Shown one piece after another: positions 43,491-52,625 of a stretch of 60,151 nucleotides of DNA. The translations under genes and the position numbers were made by a program. Source of the stretch: Hyphomonadaceae bacterium (lineage in GTDB: Bacteria > Pseudomonadota > Alphaproteobacteria > Rhizobiales > Hyphomicrobiaceae); contig JAIEQJ010000103.1 of NCBI GenBank assembly GCA_019747815.1, positions 1 through 60,151 of the forward strand. The letters run 5' to 3'. Position 1 is the first letter of the stretch. Each line of letters begins with the position of its first letter. The notes below the pieces were generated by a model. That model had not been told where the DNA came from. It made no database searches and saw only the letters and a list, made by a program, of their open reading frames with translations.

Positions 43491-44021
43491 GTGATCCGTC
43501 TCGACTTTGTTGACGCCCGCAGGATCGGCCTGATCTTGGCTGCTGTGTGCGTGCTCACCGCGCGGGCAGAAGCACAGGAGTACTGTGTCGCCTGCACCGG
43601 GCCGACCGCGCTCTATCGCTGCATCATCGAAGGCGCACGGCCGGGCGGCAGCCAGCCGCTGCAGACGCTCTGCGCCACCGCCATGGCCAAGGAAGGCCAA
43701 CACGCCGCCTGCAGCGTGAAGGGCGGCACCGTGTTTGAGTGCACCGGGCCCGTCAAGCGCGTTCCGTGGGCCAACTACAATCCGACGGCCCCCAAGGCGC
43801 CCGGGCAGGAGGCGGCCCCGAAGGCCCAAGCCCCGGCGACCGATCCCAACCAGCCGCCCAAAACGATCGAGGAGATGGCCAAGCGGGCGAACCAGCAAAC
43901 CGCCGAGCAGATAAAAAAGGCCAACGAGGACGTGAAGGGTCAGGTTGACGCGTTCAACACCACCACGAAGAAGACGTGGCAGTGCATCACCTCGCTCTTC
44001 ACGCGCTGCAACGAGCCGTGA
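43491..44021 (+). CDS. Small exported cysteine-rich protein of unknown function
   Basis: 176 residues from GTG at 43491, preceded by GGGAGAAGGAT. MIRLDFVDARRIGLILAAVC to ARAEAQ is a signal peptide. The mature protein starts EYCVACTGPTALYRC and carries eight cysteines overall in two clusters (N-terminal six, C-terminal CITSLFTRC). This suggests disulfide bonds in the periplasm. The middle is Pro/Ala-rich (PKAPGQEAAPKAQAPATD), then a predicted coiled-coil (TIEEMAKRANQQTAEQIKKAN). No family recognised. Confidence 0.72.
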   Translation: MIRLDFVDARRIGLILAAVCVLTARAEAQEYCVACTGPTALYRCIIEGARPGGSQPLQTLCATAMAKEGQHAACSVKGGTVFECTGPVKRVPWANYNPTAPKAPGQEAAPKAQAPATDPNQPPKTIEEMAKRANQQTAEQIKKANEDVKGQVDAFNTTTKKTWQCITSLFTRCNEP

Positions 44022-44036
44022 TCGGCAAAGCGCCCC

Positions 44037-44306
44037 TCAATGGCGGCGCAGCCACTCACGGGCCTGGCGCTGGGCTTCTGCGATCTCCGCTTTGGTCATC
44101 TCGCCCGCGATCTCCGTGCGATAGCGTCTTGCTTCCGCATTCCCGCGCGTGGCGGCCAGATTGAACCACTTGTGGGCCGCGACGAGATCGAAGGGAACAT
44201 CGCGCCCCGTGCAATGCATCAGGCCCAGTTGCAACAACCCGTCGGACGTGCCGCCACCGGAGGCGACCTCCACGGTCTCGATCATACTGCCATCAAATCG
44301 TGCCAT
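44037..44306 (-). CDS. Small Sel1-repeat protein
   Basis: 89 residues with LGLMHCTGRDVPFDLVAAHKWFNLAATRGNAEARRYR, one Sel1-like (TPR-related) repeat, followed by a charged helix (MTKAEIAEAQRQAREWLRRH). Such short Sel1 proteins are common in Hyphomicrobiales and probably mediate protein contacts. It converges on the exported Cys-rich protein gene, 15 bp away. No signal peptide is seen. Confidence 0.75.
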   Translation of the reverse strand: MARFDGSMIETVEVASGGGTSDGLLQLGLMHCTGRDVPFDLVAAHKWFNLAATRGNAEARRYRTEIAGEMTKAEIAEAQRQAREWLRRH

Positions 44307-44679
44307 AACACCGATCTCTGTTTTGCCCAGCCTCTCTCCGTTCCTTCGGAGACATGTGCTTGACGGGTCGCGAGCCGTTGGCTCTCACACACCGAACGGT
44401 TCGGGCTCCCGCGTGGGCAAACCCTGTCAAATGTCGGATTAAATCTCGTAAATCTCGAAGCAAATGCGCCCGCCGCATGGGGTGCATCAACGTAAAGGAT
44501 CGGTATCCGGCCCGCTCATCCCGGCGCATTGCGCTCGCAATGGCACAGCCGTTGCGCCGAGCTTAGGGAACAAGCCACTCTCGATTAACCACGGTGCACG
44601 ATGCCCGCAGCGGACAGGGCGGCGCACGGGAGAAACCCCGTCCGCCGCCACGGCATGTCCATCGGCGGCAAAGCGCGGA
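44307..44679. other. Gene-free stretch between the Sel1 gene and a GST gene
   Basis: No ORF here has convincing codon use or similarity. The only structure is a tandem direct repeat of TAAATCTCG at 44441-44449 and 44450-44458, with an AT-rich surrounding that could be promoter DNA of the Sel1 gene. Confidence 0.5.
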
Positions 44680-45390
44680 TCAGGTCCGTCGCGCGCGCTG
44701 GCCAAACAGGACCTTCTGCGCTTCCTTGTCGGTGGCCAGACTGTAGGCGGCGGACCTGAGCTCCTCACCGACCTTGACGGCCTTGGCAACGGCAGGCCGC
44801 TCGCGCACGCTCTGGAACCACCGCTCCAGGTTGGGAAACTCGGCGAGGTCTTGGCCCTGGTTCTTGTAGGGCCGCACCCACGGATAGGTGGCCACGTCGG
44901 CAATCGAGTATTCGCCGGCCAGGTAGGGGCGATCCGTCAGGCGAATGTTCAGCACGCCGTAGAGGCGGTTCACCTCGTTGGTGAAGCGGTCGATGCCGTA
45001 CTGGATCTTCTCTTGCGCGTAGTTGCGGAAATGATGGGCGTTGCCGGCGTTGGGGCCGAGGTTGGCCATCTGCCAGTACAGCCACTCCTCCACCTGTACG
45101 CGCTGGCGCTCGTCGCTCGGATAGAACTGGCCGGTCTTGCGACCGAGGTACTGCAGAATAGCCCCCGACTCGAAAACCGAGATCGGCCTGCCGCCGGGGC
45201 CGTCGGGATCGATGATCGCCGGCATGCGGTTGTTCGGGGAGATGGCCAGAAAATCCGGCTTGAACTGGTCGCCACGGCCGATGTTGACGGGCTTGATCTC
45301 GTAGGGAAGCCCGCACTCCTCCAGCATGATGGTGATCTTGTGCCCGTTGGGCGTGGGCCAGTAGTAGACCTCGATCGGCTTCTGCGGCAT
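44680..45390 (-). CDS. Glutathione S-transferase, YfcG/YghU (nu-class)-like
   Basis: 236 residues. MPQKPIEVYYWPTPNGHKITIML has the TPNG segment that binds glutathione disulfide in nu-class GSTs. NNRMPAIIDPDGPGGRPISVFESGAIL and EYSIADVATYPWVRPYK are further family signatures. AGAGGAGACC precedes the ATG by 3-4 bases. It is encoded 11 bp downstream of the quinone oxidoreductase gene, so the two probably form one redox-stress operon. Confidence 0.93.
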   Translation of the reverse strand: MPQKPIEVYYWPTPNGHKITIMLEECGLPYEIKPVNIGRGDQFKPDFLAISPNNRMPAIIDPDGPGGRPISVFESGAILQYLGRKTGQFYPSDERQRVQVEEWLYWQMANLGPNAGNAHHFRNYAQEKIQYGIDRFTNEVNRLYGVLNIRLTDRPYLAGEYSIADVATYPWVRPYKNQGQDLAEFPNLERWFQSVRERPAVAKAVKVGEELRSAAYSLATDKEAQKVLFGQRARRT

Positions 45391-45401
45391 GTCGGTCTCC
45401 T

Positions 45402-46373
45402 CTAGGGCAGCAGCACGATCGAGCCCGTTGTCTTGCGGCCCTCCAAATCGCGGTGCGCCTGCGCCGCGTCCTTCAGCGCGTACGTGTGGTTCACATTGAT
45501 CTTGACGATGCCGCGCGAGACGACGTCGAACAGATCGTTGGCGTTGGCCAGCAGGTCCTCGCGTTTGGCCACATAGGTCTGCAATGTCGGCCGGGTGGCG
45601 TAGAGCGACCCCTTGGTCGAGAGCGAAAGAAGATCGAAGTTGGTGATCGCCCCCGAGGCGTTGCCGAAGCTGATCCAGAGGCCGAGCGGCTTCAGGCAAT
45701 CGAGCGAGCCCGGGTAGGTATCCTTGCCCACGCCGTCATAGACCACGTCAACGCCCTGGCCGTTGGTCAGCTCCTTGGTGCGCTTCACGAAGTCTTCGGT
45801 CTTGTAGTTGATCACGTGGGTGCAGCCGTGCGCCTTGGCCAACGCTGCCTTCTCCGCCGAGCTGGTGGTGCCGATGATGGTGGCGCCCAGATGCTTCGCC
45901 CATTGGCTGGCAATCAAGCCTATGCCGCCTGCAGCAGCGTGCAGCAGCATGGTGGTGCCGGGGCCCACCTTGTAGGTCTGACGCAGCAGGTAGCGCACGG
46001 TCATGCCCTGCAGCATCATGGCGGCGCCGGTCTTGTAGTCGATGCTGTCGGGCAGCTTGACGAGGCGGTCGGCCGGCATCAGCCGCTCCTCCGCATAACC
46101 GCCGAGAGCGCCGGCATAGGCACCATGGTCTCCGACCTTGAAGTCCGTCACTCCGGGACCCACCGCCACGACTTCACCGGCCCCTTCGCTGCCGGGCACG
46201 AACGGCAGCGCCATCTTGTAGAGGCCCGAGCGCTGATAGGTGTCGATGTAGTTGACGCCCACCGCGTGATGCCTGAGGCGGACCTGTCCGGCACCGGGAG
46301 CGCCCACGTCCACGCTCTCCCATTTCAGAACCTCCGGGCCGCCGTTCTGATGGATGCGGATCGCGTGAGCCAT
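45402..46373 (-). CDS. qor: NADPH:quinone oxidoreductase (zeta-crystallin-like)
   Basis: 323-residue medium-chain dehydrogenase/reductase without structural zinc. VNYIDTYQRSGLY and FVPGSEGAGEVVAVGPGV are characteristic of Qor, and LLHAAAGGIGLIASQWAKHLGA is the NADPH site. It reduces quinones by one electron. AGGGAG lies 8 bases before the ATG. Downstream is the YfcG-like GST gene. Confidence 0.94.
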   Translation of the reverse strand: MAHAIRIHQNGGPEVLKWESVDVGAPGAGQVRLRHHAVGVNYIDTYQRSGLYKMALPFVPGSEGAGEVVAVGPGVTDFKVGDHGAYAGALGGYAEERLMPADRLVKLPDSIDYKTGAAMMLQGMTVRYLLRQTYKVGPGTTMLLHAAAGGIGLIASQWAKHLGATIIGTTSSAEKAALAKAHGCTHVINYKTEDFVKRTKELTNGQGVDVVYDGVGKDTYPGSLDCLKPLGLWISFGNASGAITNFDLLSLSTKGSLYATRPTLQTYVAKREDLLANANDLFDVVSRGIVKINVNHTYALKDAAQAHRDLEGRKTTGSIVLLP

Positions 46374-46526
46374 GGTCGAAACTCCCTGCTACAGATTTGA
46401 ATCCAAAGGATTCACGTGAACCGGCGCGAATCCTCTAAGCTCCTTTGTGGCATCCGGATTGCGGCGGCCTTACCGCTGCCACGTCTGCCTTCTATGGGCT
46501 CGCCGCTCCAACCTCAAGGGGAAACC

Positions 46527-46967
46527 ATGCTTGCTGCCTGGCCGAGATCAACCACGATCGCCCTGCTCTGCGGCTTTGGCGTCGCGCTGCCTGCGTGCTC
46601 CGGAATGCTGGGCCCCGACGACAACAGGGCCGGGCTGTCGTGCATCGACGATAGCACGGAATGCGTGGACCGGCGCCAGGCGACCCTCAAGGCGATGCTG
46701 GCAGACAAAGATCATGCCTGGGTCAAGGAGCAGCCCACGCCGCACGCGCACGCCTCCGGTGTGCGGCTGTTTGCATTTCGCAGCAAGAAGACCGAGCTGA
46801 GCTGCGAGGAGCTGGCGCACGGCCGCAGAGAGGCGGAGACTGTGCCCAAGTCCCTCAAGAACAGCCAAGGCCTTTCCCCGGCACAGATTTCCAGAGCGTC
46901 GATGTTCGCCGCTGAGGTGAACAAGGAGCTGACAGCGGAAATGAAGAAGCGTCGCTGCCGGGCCTAG
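46527..46967 (+). CDS. Conserved small lipoprotein, unknown function
   Basis: 146 residues. MLAAWPRSTTIALLCGFGVALPAC is a lipoprotein signal with lipobox LPA-C at 21-24. The mature part has CIDDSTECVDRRQATLKAMLADKDHAW (a likely disulfide pair), then FRSKKTELSCEELAHGRREAE. ATG at 46527 has AAGGGG 7 bases before it. No known domain. The gene is divergent from qor with about 150 bp between. Confidence 0.72.
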   Translation: MLAAWPRSTTIALLCGFGVALPACSGMLGPDDNRAGLSCIDDSTECVDRRQATLKAMLADKDHAWVKEQPTPHAHASGVRLFAFRSKKTELSCEELAHGRREAETVPKSLKNSQGLSPAQISRASMFAAEVNKELTAEMKKRRCRA

Positions 46968-47084
46968 CGCGCAATATGGCCGCCGGTGCGACCATCCGCT
47001 GCCAGGTCTTGCGACCCCGTTTTCGTTGACAAGACATCCGCGCTCGGGCCTTGCTCCGCTGCCTGACCCGGAGGGAGCAACGGC

Positions 47085-47618
47085 ATGGACTTTGCGCACT
47101 ACACCAATTTGGTCAAAGATGTCGTTGCCCAGTATCCGAACTGGGCGGCCGCCGTTGTCTTCATTCTTGCCTTCGGCGAGTCGCTGGCCTTCGTGTCGCT
47201 CGTGTTGCCCTTCTGGGCGATGCTCGTCGCCATCGGCGCGATCATCGGCGGCACCAACACCCTCAATTTCTGGATGATCGTCGCAGCGGCTGCATCCGGA
47301 GCCGCGCTCGGCGACTGGCTCTCCTACTGGCTCGGCTACCACTACCACGAGCGCATTCAATCCATGTGGCCTCTCAAGAACCACCCCACACTCATAGAGA
47401 AGGGCCGGGTGTTCTTCCGCAAGTGGGGGGCGTGGGCGATTGTCCTGGCACGGTTCTCCGGCCCGCTGCGCGCCAGCGTGCCGATCGCAGCAGGGATCGC
47501 GCAAATGCCCCAGGCCATGTTCCAGCTTTCCAATTGGAGCTCGGCGTTCCTGTGGGCCTTCGTGTTACTGTCGCCAGGCGCCTACGGCATGAAATGGTGG
47601 TTTGAATACTTCTCCTGA
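47085..47618 (+). CDS. DedA family membrane protein
   Basis: 177 residues with four to five hydrophobic segments. VFILAFGESLAFVSLVLPFWAML and the later FFRKWGAWAIVLARFSGPLRAS are the DedA (VTT/SNARE-associated) motifs E-x-LP and F-x-R/G-R. DedA proteins transport or flip undecaprenyl phosphate or other lipids. GGAGGGAGCAACGGC precedes the ATG. It is somewhat shorter than typical DedA proteins (about 200). Confidence 0.9.
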   Translation: MDFAHYTNLVKDVVAQYPNWAAAVVFILAFGESLAFVSLVLPFWAMLVAIGAIIGGTNTLNFWMIVAAAASGAALGDWLSYWLGYHYHERIQSMWPLKNHPTLIEKGRVFFRKWGAWAIVLARFSGPLRASVPIAAGIAQMPQAMFQLSNWSSAFLWAFVLLSPGAYGMKWWFEYFS

Positions 47619-47697
47619 AGGGGCTTTCAGGGCACAGGGTTCTTGGCGCGGGTTCCCTGGGGGGATACGCAGATAGCTCTACCGAGGGCAGCCGGCC

Positions 47698-48219
47698 ATG
47701 CTCGAGGGCGCGATCGGATGGCCGCAGATCGCGGCCCTGCTTCTCCTCGCGCAGCGAGGGGCGGAAGAGGTCTATTCGGCGCGCAACACGCGGGCGCTGC
47801 TGGCCGAAGGCGGCTTCGAGGTGGGCCGCGACTACTACCCCGTCGTCGCCGTCACGCACCTGGCCTGGATCGCCGCTCTGTTCTTTCTGCTGCTGCCCGA
47901 TGCACCGGTCTCGATCGCCCTGCTCGGCCTCTACCTCGCACTTCAGGTCGTCCGCTACTGGGTGATCGCCACACTCGGGCGCTACTGGACGCACCGCATC
48001 ATCACGCTCAGGAGCGCGCCGATCGTACGCCGCGGCCCCTATCGCTATCTGTCGCATCCCAACTACGCCGTCAGCATCGGCGAGACGTTCCTGTTGCCCG
48101 GAGTGTTCGGCGGCTGGGCGCTGGCCGTCATCATGACGGCCGTGTGGTCGGCCGTGCTGTACTACAAAATCCTCCTGGAGAACCGCGCCCTGGCCGAGCG
48201 CCGCCCAGCGCAACACTGA
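47698..48219 (+). CDS. Isoprenylcysteine carboxyl methyltransferase (ICMT) family membrane methyltransferase
   Basis: 173 residues with about four membrane segments and the SAM-binding GPYRYLSHPNY at 113-123, the ICMT signature. In Bacillus (BpsB/YpbQ) and Streptomyces (SrsB) such enzymes methylate products of neighbouring type III polyketide synthases. The type III PKS gene here converges on it with a 4-bp gap, which supports this role. The alternative is methylation of an isoprenoid or lipid. Confidence 0.87.
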   Translation: MLEGAIGWPQIAALLLLAQRGAEEVYSARNTRALLAEGGFEVGRDYYPVVAVTHLAWIAALFFLLLPDAPVSIALLGLYLALQVVRYWVIATLGRYWTHRIITLRSAPIVRRGPYRYLSHPNYAVSIGETFLLPGVFGGWALAVIMTAVWSAVLYYKILLENRALAERRPAQH

Positions 48220-48223
48220 CGCT

Positions 48224-49327
48224 CTACAGATCGGCCACAACAAAGTATGCCGAAAAGCCGGGCCCGAACGCGGCGAGCAGATGCGGGCCCTTGCACCGAG
48301 CCTCCAGCGCCTGATGCAGCACGAACAGCGCCGTGACCGAGGACATGTTGCCGTAGGCCCGCAGCACCGACCAGGAGTGTGCCAGGCGGCTGCGGTCGAT
48401 GCCGAGCGCCTCCTCCACGGTTTCCAGAATCTTGCGGCCGCCCGGATGGAACAGGAGGCCCTCGAAGCTCTCCAAACGCAAGCCGTTCCGCGCCAGAAAC
48501 GCGTCGAGTGCCGGCCGCAGCTCCCTGTGCAGCAGCCCGGGCAGCTCGGGGCTCAGCACCACACCGAAGCCGTCGGCCTTGATGTCCCAGCCCATGATCC
48601 GCTCGGTCCCGCGCCAGAAATGCTCGCCGGTCGCACGGATGCGGGGCAGGGACGCGCCGCGCGCCTTGGCGCTGCCCGGCTTGCTGGCGCGCAGCACCAC
48701 GCCCGCCGCGCCGTCGCCAAACAGCGCCGCGCAAACGAACATGGCCACGCTTGGATCGTTGGGTCGCGCGCACAGACTGCACAGATCGACCGTCAGGAAG
48801 AGCACGTTGGCGCCCGGCATGCCCTGGGCCAGGTGCGCAGCCCGCGCCAGGCCCGCAACGCCGGCGCCGCAGCCCAGGCCGAACATGGGCAGCCGCTCGA
48901 TCGTCTCGCGCAGGCCGATGCGGTTCATCAGCATGGCGTCGAGGCTCGGTATGGCAAGCCCGGTGATCGTATTCACGACCAGCACATCGATGTCGCGCAG
49001 CGACACCCCCGCCTGCTCCACCGCCTTGACGGCCACCTCCTCGAGCAGCGCCACGGCGTGGCGCTGGAACGTCTCGGTGCGATCCTCCCAGCCGTGGGGC
49101 TGCTGGCACCATTCGTAGGGCTCGCAGGCATAGCGCGTCTCGATGCCCGTGTTGGCGTACAGACCTTCCATGCGCACCAGATGCGGAAACACCGCCTTGG
49201 CACGCGCCAGGGCCTCGCGCTGATCCACCTTGTGGGGAGGATTGGCCGTAGCGACCGATAGGATCTCCACATTGAGCCGCGAGCCGGTCTCGCTGCGCGC
49301 TTCCAGGCTCGCCTGTCGCTGTTGCAT
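48224..49327 (-). CDS. Type III polyketide synthase (chalcone/alkylresorcinol synthase-like)
   Basis: 367 residues. The catalytic triad is visible: C153 in GLGCGAGVAGL, H294 in LFHPGGRK and N327 in YGNMSS. The N-terminus NVEILSVATANPPHKVDQ and GFGVVLSPELPGLL match bacterial alkylpyrone/alkylresorcinol synthases. These extend a long-chain acyl starter with malonyl-CoA into phenolic or pyrone lipids. ATG at 49327 was chosen since the GTG start at 49396 adds 23 unconserved residues. Convergent with the ICMT gene. Confidence 0.92.
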   Translation of the reverse strand: MQQRQASLEARSETGSRLNVEILSVATANPPHKVDQREALARAKAVFPHLVRMEGLYANTGIETRYACEPYEWCQQPHGWEDRTETFQRHAVALLEEVAVKAVEQAGVSLRDIDVLVVNTITGLAIPSLDAMLMNRIGLRETIERLPMFGLGCGAGVAGLARAAHLAQGMPGANVLFLTVDLCSLCARPNDPSVAMFVCAALFGDGAAGVVLRASKPGSAKARGASLPRIRATGEHFWRGTERIMGWDIKADGFGVVLSPELPGLLHRELRPALDAFLARNGLRLESFEGLLFHPGGRKILETVEEALGIDRSRLAHSWSVLRAYGNMSSVTALFVLHQALEARCKGPHLLAAFGPGFSAYFVVADL

Positions 49328-49497
49328 GCCGTCTCGTCCAGGAGCGGAGCTGACGCCCGGCCATATTGCCTTGGGACCATCGCGCGATCCGTTCACTTTG
49401 GTGTTACGGTCGGATCATCACCCACCGGGCTTGTGCTGATGGCTGAAAGCCCTTACACGGGTGCCCACCCACAAATCATCGGCAGAGGAAGTTCGAC

Positions 49498-49668
49498 ATG
49501 GCCGTGCGGTCGACGCGCAATATCGAGAAGCAGAAAAAGAAGAAGCGCCGCGTCATTCCGCGCGCCAAGGTCAGCCGCATCCAGGGCAACACGCTGGGTG
49601 CCAGGCGCCGCCTGAAGAAGATGGCGGGCAAGGCACGCGCTGCCAAGGCGGCTGCGGCCAAGGCCTGA
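49498..49668 (+). CDS. Very basic 56-residue protein (histone-like tail)
   Basis: Starts MAVRSTRNIEKQKKKKRR and ends KARAAKAAAAKA. By count it has 11 lysines and 10 arginines with a single glutamate, so net charge is about +20. AGAGGAAG lies 5-6 bases before the ATG. The Ala/Lys-rich tail resembles bacterial H1-like proteins and suggests nucleic acid binding (DNA, RNA or ribosome). It is too short for routine calling and lies between the PKS gene and the convergent LysE gene (15 bp gap). Confidence 0.65.
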   Translation: MAVRSTRNIEKQKKKKRRVIPRAKVSRIQGNTLGARRRLKKMAGKARAAKAAAAKA

Positions 49669-49683
49669 ACCTGGAGGCCTGAG

Positions 49684-50298
49684 CTATTTGGCTGCGATCG
49701 CTGCGGCAGCGGAGGCCATCACGACGCCGGTGCCGCGATTGACCATGCGCATGGCGCGCGGGCTGGTGAACAGGGCCCGCGTGCGCGCGGCGAGCGCGAC
49801 GTAAGCGCCGAACACGACGGCCAGCACCCCGAGCACGACGAGCGACAGCTCAAGCCAGCCGAGAATCGTCACCGTCCGCAGATCGATGATGTTGGGCAGC
49901 AGCGCCAGGTAGAACACCATCACCTTGGGATTGCCCAGCGTCACGGCGAGGCCGGCCAGGAACAGCCGCACCCGCTTGATGTCGGATTGGTCGGGCGCCA
50001 CGTCCCGGGCGACAACCGGGGCGGTCCACAGCTTCCAGGCGAGATAGAGCAGATACGCCGCGCCCGCGTACTTGATGACCAGGAAGACGCCGTGGAAGGT
50101 CTGCGCCACCACGGCGAGGCCGAGGACGGCAACCGTCAGCCAGACCACATCGCCGAGCGCTATGCCCGCGGTAAAGGCGATGGCCCCATGCATGCCGCGC
50201 CCAAGCACGCGCGCCACGATGGCGGTGATGCCGGGACCCGGCGAGGCGGCAGCGACGAACAGGGCGCCGGCGAAGACGAGCAGCGAGGTGAGGTCCAT
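49684..50298 (-). CDS. LysE family amino-acid exporter
   Basis: 204 residues with six hydrophobic segments. AAASPGPGITAIVARVLGRG is the conserved LysE/RhtB P-G-P-G start region, and FLAGLAVTLGNPKVMVFYLALLP carries the GNPK motif. It exports amino acids or homoserine lactones. The ATG overlaps the stop of the Uma2 gene by one base. Confidence 0.92.
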   Translation of the reverse strand: MDLTSLLVFAGALFVAAASPGPGITAIVARVLGRGMHGAIAFTAGIALGDVVWLTVAVLGLAVVAQTFHGVFLVIKYAGAAYLLYLAWKLWTAPVVARDVAPDQSDIKRVRLFLAGLAVTLGNPKVMVFYLALLPNIIDLRTVTILGWLELSLVVLGVLAVVFGAYVALAARTRALFTSPRAMRMVNRGTGVVMASAAAAIAAK

Positions 50299-50857
50299 CA
50301 GGCATTCACCGGTGCGAAGAGATCGCCGATGCGCAGTTCGAGCCCGGGCGGGTCGAGCGTGACGGCGCCCTTGCTCAAGATACGCGTCTCGATCACCTCC
50401 CCCGAGCCGCGCTTGTGATGCGTGACGGTGCGGTCCTCCGGATCGAGAATGAGATAATACTGCACGCTGGCCACCTCGAAATAGCCGCGCAGCTTGGTGG
50501 TGGCATCGACGCGGGCGGTGGACGGCGAAAGCACCTCCACGACAATAATGGGGCTGGGGATCTCGAGGCTGGCGGTTTCCGGCTCGGGCAATGGCGCCAC
50601 GAGGGCATCGGGCTCAAATGCGGTGCGCTCGGCTATCCGCACTGTCATTCCGTCGGGCGCTGCAAAGTACGGCACGCGGCGCTCCTCGAGAGCACGCTCC
50701 AGGGCGTTGAAGACTCTGCTCTTCACCTTCGCGTGGCCCCAAGTCTGCGATTGCTGCTGACCACACCGTCGATGAGCTCGTACTTGCCCTGCTCCTGGCG
50801 CTCGGCCCAGGCGAGGTACTGGTCGACATTCAAGCTGCGTGGCAGTGCGACGTTCAT
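50298..50857 (-). pseudogene. Uma2 (DUF820) family endonuclease gene with a frameshift
   Basis: The reading frame from ATG 50857 gives MNVALPRSLNVDQYLAWAER and KYELIDGVV, the usual Uma2 start, but stops at 50723 after 44 residues. The rest of the domain continues in another frame: GHAKVKSRVFNALERALEE, VEVLSPSTARVD and KLRGYFEVASVQYYLILDPEDR, to the stop at 50298. Loss of one base near 50760 restores GVV-QQQSQTWGHAKVK, which matches intact members. Uma2 proteins have a restriction-endonuclease-like fold. A sequencing error cannot be excluded. Confidence 0.8.
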
Positions 50858-50940
50858 GGCCACAGCCTAGCACAATCAATGTGTGCGCGGGAACGAGCCG
50901 AGCGCCGAGGGGGCCTACCCGCCGGGCCGGCCCAAATCCG

Positions 50941-52407
50941 CTAGATGCCGAGCTTCCTCTTCAAGACCTCGTTCACGGCCTGCGGGTTGGCCTTGCCGCC
51001 GGTCGATTTCATGACCTGACCGACGAACCAGCCGAGCAAGGCCGGCTTGGCCTTCACTTGGCTGACCTTGTCGGGGTTGGCGGCAACCACCTGATCAACC
51101 GCCGTCTCGATGGCGCCCGTGTCGGTCACCTGGGTGAGGCCGCGCCGCTCGACGATCTCGGCGGGATCGCCGCCCTCGCTCCAGACGATCTCGAACACAT
51201 CCTTGGCGATCTTGCCGGAGATGGCGCCCGAGCCGATGAGGTCGATGATCGCCCCGAGCTGGCCGGCCGACACCGGGCTGGTGGCGATCTCGAGGCTCTC
51301 CTTGTTCAGCCGCCCGAACAGCTCGTTGATCACCCAGTTGGCCGCCGTCTTGCCATCGCGCCCCTTGGCAACGGCTTCGAAGAACTCGGCGCTCTCGCGC
51401 TCGGCGACGAGCACGTCGGCATCGTAGGCCGAAAGCTTGTAGCTGCCGACGAACCGCTGCTTCTTCGCGTCGGGCAGCTCGGGCAAATCCTTCTTGAGCG
51501 CATCGACATAGTCCTGCGTCAGCTCCAGCGGCAGCAGGTCGGGATCGGGAAAGTAGCGGTAGTCGTGCGCCTCCTCCTTCGAACGCATGGAACGGGTTTC
51601 GTTCCGTGCAGGGTCGAACAGGCGCGTTTCCTGCTCGATCTGGCCGCCGTCCTCGATGAGGTCAATCTGCCGGCGTGCCTCCGCCTCGATGGCCTGGCCG
51701 ATGAAGCGGATGGAATTGACGTTCTTGATCTCGCAGCGCGTGCCGAATTCGCCGCCCGGCTTGCGCACGGAGACGTTGACGTCGGCACGCAGGTTGCCTC
51801 TTTCCATGTCGCCATCGCAGGTGCCGAGATAGCGCAGAATGGTGCGCAGCTTGGACACGTAGGCCTGTGCCTGCTTGGCGGAGCGCATGTCCGGCCTGGA
51901 AACGATCTCCATCAGCGCCACGCCCGAGCGGTTGAGATCGACATAGGAATACTCGGGATGCTGGTCATGCACCGACTTGCCGGCGTCCTGCTCCAGATGC
52001 AGCCGCTCGATCCCCACCTTCAGCGTATCGCCGTCGACATCCACCTCCACCTCGCCCGCGCCGACGATGGGGCTCTTGTACTGGGAAATCTGGTAGCCCT
52101 GCGGCAGGTCCGGATAGAAGTAGTTCTTGCGGTCGAAGACGGACGTCAGGTTGATCTTCGCCTTCAGGCCAAGACCGGTGCGGACAGCCTGGGCGATGCA
52201 GGCTGCGTTGATCACGGGCAGCATGCCGGGCATGGCCGCATCCACCAGCGAGACGTGGCTGTTGGGCTCGCCGCCGAATTCCGTGGATGCGCCCGAAAAC
52301 AGTTTCGCCCTGGAGGCAACTTGAGCATGCACTTCCAAGCCGATAACCACCTCCCAATCGCCGGTGGCACCCCTGACGAGAGTCTTGGCGGCGGTATTCT
52401 TCTGCAT
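50941..52407 (-). CDS. gatB: Aspartyl/glutamyl-tRNA(Asn/Gln) amidotransferase subunit B
   Basis: 488 residues. [22 protein letters not shown], the [25 protein letters not shown] segment and [14 protein letters not shown] are the GatB signatures, followed by the helical tail and a Yqey domain ([27 protein letters not shown]). With GatA and GatC it converts Glu-tRNA(Gln) or Asp-tRNA(Asn) to the amide forms. ATG at 52407 is preferred over a TTG two codons upstream. gatA and gatC are not in this window. Confidence 0.96.
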   Translation of the reverse strand: MQKNTAAKTLVRGATGDWEVVIGLEVHAQVASRAKLFSGASTEFGGEPNSHVSLVDAAMPGMLPVINAACIAQAVRTGLGLKAKINLTSVFDRKNYFYPDLPQGYQISQYKSPIVGAGEVEVDVDGDTLKVGIERLHLEQDAGKSVHDQHPEYSYVDLNRSGVALMEIVSRPDMRSAKQAQAYVSKLRTILRYLGTCDGDMERGNLRADVNVSVRKPGGEFGTRCEIKNVNSIRFIGQAIEAEARRQIDLIEDGGQIEQETRLFDPARNETRSMRSKEEAHDYRYFPDPDLLPLELTQDYVDALKKDLPELPDAKKQRFVGSYKLSAYDADVLVAERESAEFFEAVAKGRDGKTAANWVINELFGRLNKESLEIATSPVSAGQLGAIIDLIGSGAISGKIAKDVFEIVWSEGGDPAEIVERRGLTQVTDTGAIETAVDQVVAANPDKVSQVKAKPALLGWFVGQVMKSTGGKANPQAVNEVLKRKLGI

Positions 52408-52625
52408 GAACAATGGCCTATGTGTCGCGATCGAGCCTGGGCGGCATCAGCAGTAGGGCGGAGGACGCGTGAGGGTCAAGGCGTCGATGCGATCTGCAGC
52501 GCCAAGCTCCGCACCCCCGAGCATGTTTAGTCTGCGCAATGGCAAGACGAAAGATAGGCATTTGTTCACCAATCTTCGCCTAGCTTTGCAGATCCTTCAC
52601 ACACGACCGCGAGGGCCCAACGCCT

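Noticed and set aside
44293..44529. 78-residue minus-strand frame upstream of the Sel1 gene
   Set aside because: No ribosome-binding site, Arg-rich composition and no similarity; treated as noncoding.
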